The notes: a model not told the origin generated them from the letters alone. 9,564 nt of DNA from Collinsella sp. (GCA_019414465.1 DXLY01000028.1:12473-22036), one strand, 5' to 3'; numbered from the stretch's first letter, positions 1 through 6,303 are shown. A program made the numbers and translations.

Positions 1-97
1 CTACGGCGATGAGGGCGCAGACGATAGCCAGACAGACAACGACGAGTTTCTTGCGACGCCCCAGTCCTGCGAGGCGGGGCGGCTTCTTCGCACTCAT
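1..97 (-). CDS. N-terminus of a membrane-anchored or secreted protein (partial)
   Basis: Only the first 32 codons lie in the window; the gene runs off the left edge. The visible protein begins MSAKKPPRLAGLGRRKK, a strongly basic stretch. An uninterrupted hydrophobic run follows (LVVVCLAIVCALIAV, residues 18-32), which is typical of an uncleaved signal anchor or a signal peptide, so the rest is probably outside the cytoplasm. The ATG (97-95) overlaps the TGA stop of the upstream gene (96-94) in an ATGA arrangement, so the two are almost certainly translationally coupled in one minus-strand operon. The family cannot be named from this fragment. Confidence 0.6.
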   Translation of the reverse strand, partial: MSAKKPPRLAGLGRRKKLVVVCLAIVCALIAV

Positions 98-390
98 GCG
101 GCGTCCTTGGTGGTGTAGACACGTGCGAACGTGGACGGGTCCGCTCCAAAGAGCATGTGAAGCATCAGGCGGCGCGAGTAGATGAGCTCGTCAAAGTCGT
201 GAGGGAGCTCGATGTCGTGGATACGCGCGATGTGGTGGGCGAGCGCCGAGAACGACTCGGGGTCGCAGATAACATCGGTGGTGACGTGGTAGACCGCCGT
301 ATCGGGGAATGCCTCTTCGTCGAAAGGCAGGAGATGGGGATCGTCGTCGACCTCGATGGCGACGCCGTACTGGGGCCAGTAATATGCCAT
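94..390 (-). CDS. Small 98-residue protein, possibly a degenerate DUF559/Vsr-like nuclease fold
   Basis: Not recognised with certainty. The start ATG (390-388) has a strong Shine-Dalgarno GGGAGG (complement of 396-401) 5 bases upstream. The protein is acidic and has no signal peptide or membrane segment, so it is probably cytoplasmic. Its N-terminus, YYWPQYGVAIEVDDDPH (residues 3-19), resembles the core strand of DUF559/very-short-patch-repair endonuclease domains (pattern DFxWPExxxxIEVDGxxH). The later AVYHVTTDVICDPESF (about residues 32-47) resembles the strand and helix that follow in that fold. If so, the usual upstream catalytic Asp is replaced by Tyr and no clear lysine of a D-(D/E)xK motif is visible, so it would be an inactive or repurposed derivative. 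That assignment is a pattern-based inference. The stop overlaps the start of the next minus-strand gene, indicating co-expression. Confidence 0.7.
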   Translation of the reverse strand: MAYYWPQYGVAIEVDDDPHLLPFDEEAFPDTAVYHVTTDVICDPESFSALAHHIARIHDIELPHDFDELIYSRRLMLHMLFGADPSTFARVYTTKDAA

Positions 391-411
391 GGGAACCTCC
401 CTGCTTCTGGG

Positions 412-435
412 GCCAAAACTTCTATCGGTTTTGGC
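412..435. repeat. Perfect 8-bp inverted repeat (GCCAAAAC ... GTTTTGGC)
   Basis: GCCAAAAC (412-419) and GTTTTGGC (428-435) are exact reverse complements separated by 8 bases. It lies about 10 bases upstream of the Shine-Dalgarno of the minus-strand 98-residue gene. It could be a transcription-factor operator or a leader hairpin. No T-tract follows on either strand, so a terminator is unlikely. Confidence 0.45.
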
Positions 436-463
436 TGTCGACGCCGACCGTATCAGCCGCTAC

Positions 464-500
464 TTGACCAATTTCTGACCAAATGCTTGACGGATTGACA
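464..500. repeat. Cluster of TTGAC-type repeats, including TGACCAA twice at 11-bp spacing
   Basis: TGACCAA occurs at 465-471 and 476-482, 11 bases apart (about one helical turn). Further TTGAC copies start at 487 and 495. On the minus strand the first two read TTGGTCA. Same-face spacing suits a regulator binding tandem half-sites. The plus-strand copies TTGACG (487-492) and TTGACA (495-500) also resemble -35 elements, but neither has a good -10 at the right distance. Confidence 0.3.
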
Positions 501-516
501 TCTCCGCAGGTAAAAG

Positions 517-542
517 GTTGAAAAAATTACTTCAACTTTTTT
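517..542. terminator. Weak terminator-like hairpin with a T6 tail
   Basis: GTTGAA (517-522) pairs perfectly with TTCAAC (531-536), and six T residues (537-542) follow on the plus strand. The stem is short and AT-rich, and no gene ends just before it on the plus strand. It may therefore be an operator-like dyad or part of an AT-rich promoter rather than a true terminator. Confidence 0.25.
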
Positions 543-626
543 CGAGCGACAATCGAGCGGTCGGCGACGGCGGGGCGATATGTGTCAAAAGCATCGTCTG
601 CCGAGGAAATCAAGCCGCTCGCCGAA

Positions 627-655
627 TTGCACGAACGTAAAAAACGCCAATTATG
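627..655 (+). promoter_or_regulatory. Candidate promoter for the dehydrogenase-ETF operon
   Basis: TTGCAC (627-632) matches the -35 consensus at four positions. It is followed after 17 bases by ATTATG (650-655), a modest -10. This would place the transcript start roughly 75 bases before the GTG start. The match is weak and could be chance in an AT-rich stretch. Confidence 0.22.
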
Positions 656-666
656 GAGACGGTCTC
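656..666. promoter_or_regulatory. GAGAC-G-GTCTC palindrome, possible operator
   Basis: GAGAC (656-660) and GTCTC (662-666) form a perfect dyad around one central base, immediately downstream of the candidate -10 and about 70 bases before the operon start. A separate 8-bp palindrome CGTCGACG lies at 672-679. Either could be a repressor site, but no regulator gene is present in the window to link to them. Confidence 0.25.
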
Positions 667-736
667 GAACACGTCGACGAAACGATGCGGTAACATCTCC
701 CTGCAAACACTGTAGTTAGCTAAAGGGGGAGTTCGC

Positions 737-2338
737 GTGTCTGCAACCATCAAACCCTTCACCGACGAGTTCGAAGAGTATGGCCGCGATGAATCTCGCG
801 CATCGGGCGAGGCCTCGAGCATTTCGTTTCCGACAACGGAAAACGAGGTCCGTGCCATTTTGGAAAAGCTCCATGTCGAGCGTGTTCCGGTAACGGTTCA
901 GGGCGCCCGAACCGGCCTTGCCGCCGGCGCCGTGCCCCACGGCGGGCATATCCTCAATACTTCCCGTATGAATCGCTATTTGGGCCTTCGCCGCGATGAA
1001 CAAGGCCAATTTCTGCTGCGCGTGGAGCCGGGCGTTGTGCTCTCGGAGCTGCGTAAGCAGCTGAGCAAGAAGGTGCTGCCGACCGCTGGTTGGGACCAGG
1101 CATCGCTTGAGGCCTACGAGGAGTTCCAAGAGGCTCCCGAGCAGTTTTTTCCCACCGATCCCACCGAGGCGTCTGCCTGTCTGGGCGGCATGGCGGCATG
1201 TAACGCCTCCGGTGCCCGCAGCTACGCCTACGGCCCCATGCGCCCACATATCACGGGACTCCACGTCGTGCTGGCTGATGGCGATTTGCTTGAGCTTCGG
1301 CGCGGCGAGGCTTTTGCCCAGGGCCGCCACCTGTCGCTCGTGACGGCAGCGGGCCGTACACTCGAGCTCGATCTTCCCGGCTATACCATGCCCAAGACAA
1401 AAAATGCTTCGGGCTATTTCGTTGCTGACGATATGGATGCCATCGATCTGTTTATCGGTGCGTGTGGCACAATCGGCGTTATCACCGAGCTCGAGATTGC
1501 CCTGCAGGTGGCACCCGCGGTCGTTTGGGGCGTGAGCTGCTTCTTCGACAGCGAAGACAAGGCCGTGTCCTTCACCGATTCTGTGCGTCCCGTCCTGTCC
1601 CATGCGGCTGCCATCGAGTACTTCGATGCTGGCGCCCTGGATATTCTACGTCGCCAGCGCGAGCAGTCGACGGCGTTTGCCTCGCTGCCTGCGCTCGACA
1701 AAGACGCCAAGGTCTGTGTCTACGTGGAGCTCGACTGCGACGACGAAGCCCAGGCGATTGAGGAGCTGTATCACTTGGGGTGGGTACTGGAGCTTGCGGG
1801 CGGCAGTGACGATGCGACATGGGTCGCGCGCGCCGAGGTCGATCGCGAGTGTCAGCGATTCTTCCGCCATGCGGTGCCCGAGAGCGTCAACATGCTCATC
1901 GACGAGCGCCGCCGCATGGATCCCACCATCACCAAACTGGGTTCGGACATGTCGGTGCCCAACGCGCACTTGGCCGATGTTATCGCCCTCTATCGCCGCA
2001 CGCTGGCGGAAAGTGGGCTTGAATCTGCCGCTTGGGGGCATATCGGTAACAACCATCTGCATGTGAACATTCTGCCGCGCAATGCACAGGATTATCGCCG
2101 CGGCGGAGAACTCTTTGCCCAGTGGGCTTCCGAGGTCACGGCCATGGGCGGTGCCGTCTCCGCAGAACACGGCGTCGGCAAGATCAAGGCGGGCTTCTTG
2201 GAGACGATGTACGGTCACGAGGCCATGGTCGAGTCGGCGCGGCTCAAGCTCCAGCTCGATCCTGCCGGGCGGCTGGGTCGCGGTAACCTGTTTTCGGAGA
2301 AGCTCTTGGATGAGCTCGTCCAGAAAGGGGGCGCGTGA
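737..2338 (+). CDS. FAD-binding oxidoreductase, GlcD / D-lactate dehydrogenase type
   Basis: A 533-residue FAD-linked 2-hydroxyacid dehydrogenase, probably oxidising lactate or a similar acid in the cytoplasm with electrons passed to the EtfAB encoded next to it. The N-terminal half is a PCMH/FAD_binding_4 domain: VTVQGARTGLAAGAVP at about 52-67 is the glycine-rich pyrophosphate-binding stretch, and NASGARSYAYG at 156-166 is the second FAD contact. The C-terminal half is an FAD-oxidase_C domain with GHIGNNHLHVN (434-444) and EHGVGKIK (477-484), carrying the conserved substrate- and metal-binding histidines. The family's closing NPGK motif is replaced by GRGN in LDPAGRLGRGNLF (507-519). The GTG start follows AGGGGG (724-729) by 7 bases. 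There is no signal peptide or membrane segment and no cysteine-rich cluster domain. The stop lies just before etfB, within the same operon. The exact substrate (D-lactate, L-lactate, glycolate or another hydroxyacid) cannot be fixed from sequence. Confidence 0.9.
   Translation: MSATIKPFTDEFEEYGRDESRASGEASSISFPTTENEVRAILEKLHVERVPVTVQGARTGLAAGAVPHGGHILNTSRMNRYLGLRRDEQGQFLLRVEPGVVLSELRKQLSKKVLPTAGWDQASLEAYEEFQEAPEQFFPTDPTEASACLGGMAACNASGARSYAYGPMRPHITGLHVVLADGDLLELRRGEAFAQGRHLSLVTAAGRTLELDLPGYTMPKTKNASGYFVADDMDAIDLFIGACGTIGVITELEIALQVAPAVVWGVSCFFDSEDKAVSFTDSVRPVLSHAAAIEYFDAGALDILRRQREQSTAFASLPALDKDAKVCVYVELDCDDEAQAIEELYHLGWVLELAGGSDDATWVARAEVDRECQRFFRHAVPESVNMLIDERRRMDPTITKLGSDMSVPNAHLADVIALYRRTLAESGLESAAWGHIGNNHLHVNILPRNAQDYRRGGELFAQWASEVTAMGGAVSAEHGVGKIKAGFLETMYGHEAMVESARLKLQLDPAGRLGRGNLFSEKLLDELVQKGGA
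2326..2331 (+). promoter_or_regulatory. Ribosome binding site that decides the etfB start
   Basis: AGGGGG sits at the 3' end of the dehydrogenase gene. It is 9 bases before ATG 2341 but only 3 bases before the in-frame GTG at 2335. The spacing favours ATG 2341, placing the start 2 bases after the upstream TGA and suggesting translational coupling. Confidence 0.6.
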
Positions 2339-2340
2339 AG

Positions 2341-3156
2341 ATGAGCGATTTCCATATGGTGGTGTGCGTCAAGGCCGTGCCGGGCAGCACCGAGGTCAAG
2401 ATGGACCCCAAGACCAATACCATCGTGCGCGATGGCAAGCAGGCGGTCATTAATCCCTTTGATGCGAGCGCTTTGGAATGCGCGCTGGCGCTGAAGGACG
2501 ACTTTATCGGCTTTGGCATGGACGTGCGCGTGACGGTGGTGTCGATGGGCATCCCCGCGACCGAATCGCTGCTGCGCGACTGCATCGCTCGAGGCGCCGA
2601 CGACGCGCTGCTGCTGACCGACCGAGCCTTTGCGGGCGCCGATACCCTGGCAACCACCTATGCCCTCAAGTGCGGCATCGAAGCGCTCGACGAGGACTTC
2701 GACCTGCTCATCTGCGGCAAGATGGCGGTGGATGGCGATACGGCCCAGATTGGCCCCGAGCTTGCCGGCGCCTTTGAGATTCCCTGCGTGACCGATGTGA
2801 GCTGCGTGCAGAGCGCAGGTTTTACGACGTGCGGTGCGCTTTCGCTCGTTCACGGTTGCGATGCCGGCGAGGAGACGGTCTATCTTGAGATGCCGTGCGC
2901 GATGACGACTGCCAAGGAGATTGGCCAGTTGCGTATGCCGAGTATTGCCGGTATTCGCGCGGCGGAGGAGGCGGACGTGCGCGTGGTCAGTGCCGCCGAC
3001 GTGAACGCCGACCCCGCGCGTTGCGGTCTTGCCGGGTCGCCGACACAGGTCGTGCGCTCGTTTGTGCCCGACCGTGACCAAACGTGCGAGGCCGTTGAGG
3101 GGACGGCGTCCGAGCAGGCGGCAAAGCTTGCCAAGATTATCGAGGGGATGGCATAG
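2341..3156 (+). CDS. etfB: Electron transfer flavoprotein, beta subunit
   Basis: A 271-residue EtfB that pairs with the EtfA encoded directly downstream; in bifurcating ETFs this subunit holds the bifurcating FAD and the NAD(H) site. Family features in order: VVCVKAVPGSTEVKMD near the N-terminus, INPFDASALECALALKD (about 38-54), GADTLATTYAL (99-109), DLLICGKMAVDGDTAQIGPE (about 121-140), and the C-terminal arm that embraces EtfA. The DGDTAQIGP stretch (131-139) is the kind found in NAD-linked, bifurcating-type EtfB; this is consistent with that role but does not prove it. ATG 2341 is preferred over GTG 2335 because of the ribosome-binding-site spacing. The TAG stop abuts the etfA ATG with no gap. 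The length is normal for the family. Confidence 0.93.
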   Translation: MSDFHMVVCVKAVPGSTEVKMDPKTNTIVRDGKQAVINPFDASALECALALKDDFIGFGMDVRVTVVSMGIPATESLLRDCIARGADDALLLTDRAFAGADTLATTYALKCGIEALDEDFDLLICGKMAVDGDTAQIGPELAGAFEIPCVTDVSCVQSAGFTTCGALSLVHGCDAGEETVYLEMPCAMTTAKEIGQLRMPSIAGIRAAEEADVRVVSAADVNADPARCGLAGSPTQVVRSFVPDRDQTCEAVEGTASEQAAKLAKIIEGMA

Positions 3157-4362
3157 ATGAGCGGACTGATTATCGATAGCGAAGCCTGTATCGGCTGCGG
3201 TCGCTGCGTTCGCGCCTGTGCCTCGGGCGGCATCGTAGTGGAAGGCGAGCGACCCAGCCGATGCGCCCGCGTAACCGACGGCTGCATCCTATGCGGTGGG
3301 TGCGTCGACGCCTGCCCTGTCAACGCTATCTCGATCGAGCGTGACGAGGCCGCTGGTGCGGTGGACCTTGATGCATATCGAGACATTTGGGTATTCGCGC
3401 AGACCGACGAGCACGATACGGTGACTCCCGTTGCCTATGAGCTTATGGGCAAGGGCCGCGAGCTTGCCGATGCTCGCGACTGCCGTCTGGTGGCACTGAT
3501 CGGTATGGGTCCCGAGGGTTCTCTCGGCGACCTGGAGCATCTGGTTTGCGCGGGCGCCGACGAAGTCCTGGCCTGTCGCGACGAGCGCCTGCGCCAAAAC
3601 GATGCGGAGGTCTACGCCCGCTTGATCTGCGATTTGGTAGCCGAACGCAAACCCGAGGCCATCCTATACGGTGCGACCGCTTTTGGCCGCGAACTGGCAC
3701 CCGGCGTTGCCGTGCGCTTGCAGACGGGCCTTACGGCTGACTGCACCGTACTTTCGATGGATACGGAGACGGGACTGCTGCAACAGACGCGTCCGGCGTT
3801 TGGCGGCAACCTGATGGCCACCATCGTCTGCCCCAATCATCGTCCCCAGATGGCAACGGTTCGTCCCGGCATCTTTAAGGCGCCCGACTTTGACTACGAC
3901 CGCTCCGGCACGATCACCCAGGTGATGCTTGCGGAAGACGTTAAGGCCCGTGTCGAGATCTCGATTCCCGCCGAGGAGTGGGGGCAGCAGGCTTCGATTG
4001 CCGATGCCGAGCGCCTTGTCGTGGTGGGTCGCGGCATTGGTTCCAAGAAAAACCTGCCGCTGATGCGAAGGCTCGCCGATGCCCTGGGTGCCGAGCTTGG
4101 TTGCACGCGTCCCGTCGTGGAGGCGGGTTGGCTGGAGAATCGCCACCAGATTGGCCAGACGGGCGTATCGGTTTCGCCCAGGCTTCTCGTGAGTATCGGT
4201 GTTTCGGGCGCCATCCAACATCTTGCCGGCATCGGTGGGACGGAGTGCATCATCGCCATCAACGAGGACCCGGATGCCCCCATTTTTGGTGCTGCCCAGT
4301 ACAAGGTTGTCGGTGATGCCGTCGAGGTCGTCGAGGAGCTGCTGGCCCAGCTTGAGCGCTAG
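3157..4362 (+). CDS. etfA: Electron transfer flavoprotein, alpha subunit, with N-terminal 2x[4Fe-4S] ferredoxin domain
   Basis: A 401-residue EtfA, about 70-80 longer than a classical one because of a ferredoxin-like head. Residues 11-21 (CIGCGRCVRAC) and 43-53 (CILCGGCVDAC) are two complete CX2CX2CX3C sets, so two [4Fe-4S] clusters are expected; the first lacks the usual following Pro. An extra Cys is at 36. The EtfA N-domain follows (about 75-270), then the FAD domain: VVVGRGIGSKKNL from 288, GQTG at about 332-335, SGAIQHLAG at about 350-358 and AINEDPDAPIF. In A. woodii LctC a similar head exchanges electrons with free ferredoxin, allowing NAD+-linked lactate oxidation at the expense of reduced ferredoxin; the same role is inferred here. 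The ATG directly follows the etfB stop, with GAGGGG (3142-3147) as ribosome binding site. The TAG stop lies in a CTAG shared with the convergent HD gene. Confidence 0.94.
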   Translation: MSGLIIDSEACIGCGRCVRACASGGIVVEGERPSRCARVTDGCILCGGCVDACPVNAISIERDEAAGAVDLDAYRDIWVFAQTDEHDTVTPVAYELMGKGRELADARDCRLVALIGMGPEGSLGDLEHLVCAGADEVLACRDERLRQNDAEVYARLICDLVAERKPEAILYGATAFGRELAPGVAVRLQTGLTADCTVLSMDTETGLLQQTRPAFGGNLMATIVCPNHRPQMATVRPGIFKAPDFDYDRSGTITQVMLAEDVKARVEISIPAEEWGQQASIADAERLVVVGRGIGSKKNLPLMRRLADALGAELGCTRPVVEAGWLENRHQIGQTGVSVSPRLLVSIGVSGAIQHLAGIGGTECIIAINEDPDAPIFGAAQYKVVGDAVEVVEELLAQLER

Positions 4363-5171
4363 GCGCGCGCCAGCCAGTCGCGCATCTCGTCCTTTAGGCG
4401 GCTCCAAGTTGCCTGCGTGGCGGGGTCGGTAAAGGGCCGCGTAATGCCAAAGGGCGCGTCGAGCAGGCGGTGGATATCGCCCTGTTCGCGCGCCAGCGCG
4501 CGGCTTGCTGGATAGACGAGCTCAAACATAAAGCAGATAAGCCCCACCAAGAAGTCGGCGGGCTCATCGCGCTCATCGCGTGCGACGCAGCGGTGCTCGT
4601 CAAAGGCGGCAAGTGTCGGCGACGAGAAACGGCTGCCGAGAAACGTCTTCTCGTCCACCTTGAGGATAGTGTCGACGGTGCTGTCGGCGATGGTGCGCAT
4701 AATGTCGATCTTGTCACCATCGCGCACGATATCGCAGAAGCTCCGCGTGCGCACGTCGAGCTGCGCGGGTAGGCGGAAATCGCTGTGATAGGCAATGCTC
4801 GCTCGGATGAGCCCATCTTCTGCCGGGTCATCGATAAAGTCGCGGATGCTCGTTACGGCGGGTGCATCGGCGGGATTCTCGCCAAAGAGGACCTCGATGC
4901 CCAGCGCCGCATGGCTCATGCTCTCGGCGTCCTTAAAGGTGTCCCAGCGTCGCAGCTGCTCAAAGCGGCCCATATCGTGTAGCAGGCCGCAAAGCCATGC
5001 CAGGTCAATATCTTCTGACGACCAGCCCTGCTCGCGCGCTACGGCATCGCATGCCTCGGCCACGTGGTACGTATGCTCGATTTTGAGCGCGATGCGTGGG
5101 TTGGTGGCGTCGTAGGCATCGGTGTAGCTTTTGAAGGCCGCGCGCGCCCGGTCTCGATCGATAACTGTCAT
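4359..5171 (-). CDS. HD-domain protein, predicted metal-dependent phosphohydrolase
   Basis: A 270-residue cytoplasmic HD-superfamily protein. Metal-binding residues are recognisable: His33 (in KIEHTYHVAEAC), His65-Asp66 (in CGLLHDMGRFEQ), His129 (AYHSDF) and Asp153 (IVRDGDKIDIM). The last follows the family pattern of an RDADKLD-like loop. All parts needed for catalysis appear present, so an active hydrolase of a phosphorylated or nucleotide substrate is likely, but the substrate is unknown and no fused sensor or synthetase domain is seen. The start ATG (5171-5169) is preceded by AGGAAG (complement of 5177-5182) at 5-base spacing. The gene converges on etfA with no intergenic space, and the two TAG stops overlap in one CTAG. 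It is transcribed divergently from azlC. Confidence 0.85.
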   Translation of the reverse strand: MTVIDRDRARAAFKSYTDAYDATNPRIALKIEHTYHVAEACDAVAREQGWSSEDIDLAWLCGLLHDMGRFEQLRRWDTFKDAESMSHAALGIEVLFGENPADAPAVTSIRDFIDDPAEDGLIRASIAYHSDFRLPAQLDVRTRSFCDIVRDGDKIDIMRTIADSTVDTILKVDEKTFLGSRFSSPTLAAFDEHRCVARDERDEPADFLVGLICFMFELVYPASRALAREQGDIHRLLDAPFGITRPFTDPATQATWSRLKDEMRDWLARA

Positions 5172-5297
5172 AATGACTTCCTAAAAAGTTGTGTCTTTCG
5201 ATCCGGTGGCAATTGTAGGTGAACTCGGTTGCTGCCGGATGATGATTCTGCCGTGTCGCTACATGCGGCTCGGAGACCTTGTCAGGATGAGAAACGT
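5172..5297. promoter_or_regulatory. Divergent intergenic region between the HD gene and azlC
   Basis: The 126 bases must hold promoters for both directions. On the minus strand TACAAT (complement of 5212-5217) is a good -10 about 40 bases before the HD start, but no clear -35 lies 17 bases behind it. For azlC, AGGA (5284-5287) 10 bases before ATG 5298 is the ribosome binding site. The region is too short for a T-box leader. Confidence 0.3.
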
Positions 5298-5990
5298 ATG
5301 GTGCTCAAAATCGTTAGAACCGTCTGGCCAGTGATGCTTACCTATGTGGCAATAGGCGCGCCGTGCGGAATGATCATGGGGCAGACGGGAATGGAGCCCT
5401 GGATGGTCTTTGCTCTAAGCAGTACGTTTGTGACGGGCAGCGGCCAGTTTATGATCTGCAACCTGTGGCTGGCGGGTGTGCCTGCAGCATCGATCGTCGC
5501 GAGCGTTGCCGCCATCTCCTCGCGTTTTGCGCTTTACTCGGCATCGATCGCACCGCATCTGAGGGGTGCCTCGAAGCGTCAGACGCTGGCTGTTGCCGCG
5601 ACACTTACCGAGGAGGCATATGGCATCTCGCTTGCCAAGTTGGTTGAAGGGGAGGATTGGGGCCCGCGCGAGTCCTTTGTGCTCAACGTGATCCTCATCG
5701 CAACATGGGGCGTTTCGTGTACGATGGGCGCCATCGTCGGCGCCGTTGTCGATGTTCCCACCGCCATTGCAGCCTTTGTCTGCACCTCGCTCTTTATCTG
5801 CCTGCTCTTTTCGCAGCGGTTGTCGCGCGGTAACGTTGTCGCGGCGGTTTCGGGCGCGGTGTCCGTCGCCGTATGCAAGTTCTTGGGCCTCGCGAATATT
5901 GCCGTGCCGGCAAGCGTCGTGGTCGGCATTGCCATTGCGCTGGCGTGCGATACTGTATTTGACGGAAGAGGTGCCCGCGATGCCCGCTAA
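5298..5990 (+). CDS. azlC: AzlC-family branched-chain amino acid exporter, large subunit
   Basis: A 230-residue polytopic membrane protein of the AzlC family, which works with the small AzlD protein to export branched-chain amino acids or their analogues (known from Bacillus azlCD and Corynebacterium brnFE). Family-like features are a first membrane segment ending in VAIGAPCGMIMGQTG, then SSTFVTGSGQFMICNLWLAG (about 43-62), which matches the AzlC signature where a small-residue turn precedes the next helix. ISSRFALYSASIAPHL and LTEEAYGIS, the usual conserved polar positions, follow. Several further hydrophobic helices fill the C-terminal half. ATG 5298 is chosen because it gives the family's normal length. 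An in-frame TTG at 5229 also has an AGGTGA ahead of it (5217-5222), but would add 23 polar residues unlike the family. The end overlaps azlD by 11 bases. Confidence 0.88.
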   Translation: MVLKIVRTVWPVMLTYVAIGAPCGMIMGQTGMEPWMVFALSSTFVTGSGQFMICNLWLAGVPAASIVASVAAISSRFALYSASIAPHLRGASKRQTLAVAATLTEEAYGISLAKLVEGEDWGPRESFVLNVILIATWGVSCTMGAIVGAVVDVPTAIAAFVCTSLFICLLFSQRLSRGNVVAAVSGAVSVAVCKFLGLANIAVPASVVVGIAIALACDTVFDGRGARDAR

Positions 5991-6303
5991 CGAGTTCTTG
6001 GTTCTGTGGCTATCGTCGTGGGCTGCTATCGCGTTCTTTCGCATCGCGCCGGCGTTCGCCTTGCGCGGGCGGACCCTGTCGCCCCGCATTACCGAGGCCC
6101 TGGGCTATATCCCGCCCGCTGCCTTTGCCGCGCTGGTCGCCAACGACTTGGTGAACCCCGGCGCGTTCGACGCGGGACTCTGGCCTGCCTTGGTTCCCTG
6201 GATTGCGGCCACCGGCGTCGTGGCGGTGGCAATCAAGACAAAGTCGATGTTGTGGTGCTGCGTTTCGGGCATCGTGTTCTATATCGTTTTGAGCCTCGTA
6301 TAG
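5980..6303 (+). CDS. azlD: AzlD-family branched-chain amino acid exporter, small subunit
   Basis: A 107-residue membrane protein with about four hydrophobic segments, the usual size and topology for AzlD, the obligate partner of AzlC. It begins MPANEFLVLWLSSWAAIAFF, then has RIAPAFALRGRTLSPRITEALGYIPPA in family order (about 21-48); the Arg-rich loop followed by an aromatic-Ile-Pro-Pro helix start is typical of AzlD. The ATG at 5980 is preceded by GGAAGAGG (5964-5971) at 8-base spacing. It overlaps the end of azlC by 11 bases in another frame, so the two are co-translated. No T-tailed terminator follows; a small GGACG/CGTCC dyad lies at 6309-6324. Confidence 0.88.
   Translation: MPANEFLVLWLSSWAAIAFFRIAPAFALRGRTLSPRITEALGYIPPAAFAALVANDLVNPGAFDAGLWPALVPWIAATGVVAVAIKTKSMLWCCVSGIVFYIVLSLV

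Larger units (their letters stand above)
391..736. other. Gene-free divergent intergenic region
   Basis: About 346 bases separate the minus-strand 98-residue gene from the plus-strand dehydrogenase operon, so promoters for both directions should lie here. AT-rich tracts (510-545 and 636-655) contrast with the GC-rich genes. Within it are an 8-bp inverted repeat, an 11-bp-spaced direct repeat, several TTGAC copies, a hairpin followed by six T residues, and a GAGAC/GTCTC palindrome, listed separately. No convincing coding sequence was found; the forward open frame through 157-498 is a shadow of the minus-strand gene. Confidence 0.6.

Noticed and set aside
716..1603. Minus-strand open frame of 295 codons opposite the dehydrogenase
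   Set aside because: It has low-complexity antisense composition and no recognisable domain, and it overlaps a strongly supported plus-strand gene.
2215..3081. Minus-strand open frame of 288 codons opposite etfB
   Set aside because: His- and Arg-rich antisense translation with no family resemblance; etfB on the plus strand is certain.
3664..4407. Minus-strand open frame of 247 codons opposite etfA
   Set aside because: It is the antisense shadow of a confirmed gene and overlaps the HD gene's own reading frame.
5172..5297. Possible T-box or other riboswitch ahead of azlCD
   Set aside because: The divergent gap is only 126 bases, with no specifier stem, no T-box-like sequence and no terminator hairpin.
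5229..5297. Upstream TTG start giving a 23-residue N-terminal extension of AzlC
   Set aside because: The added residues are polar and unlike the family's N-terminus. ATG 5298 gives the usual length and has its own ribosome binding site.
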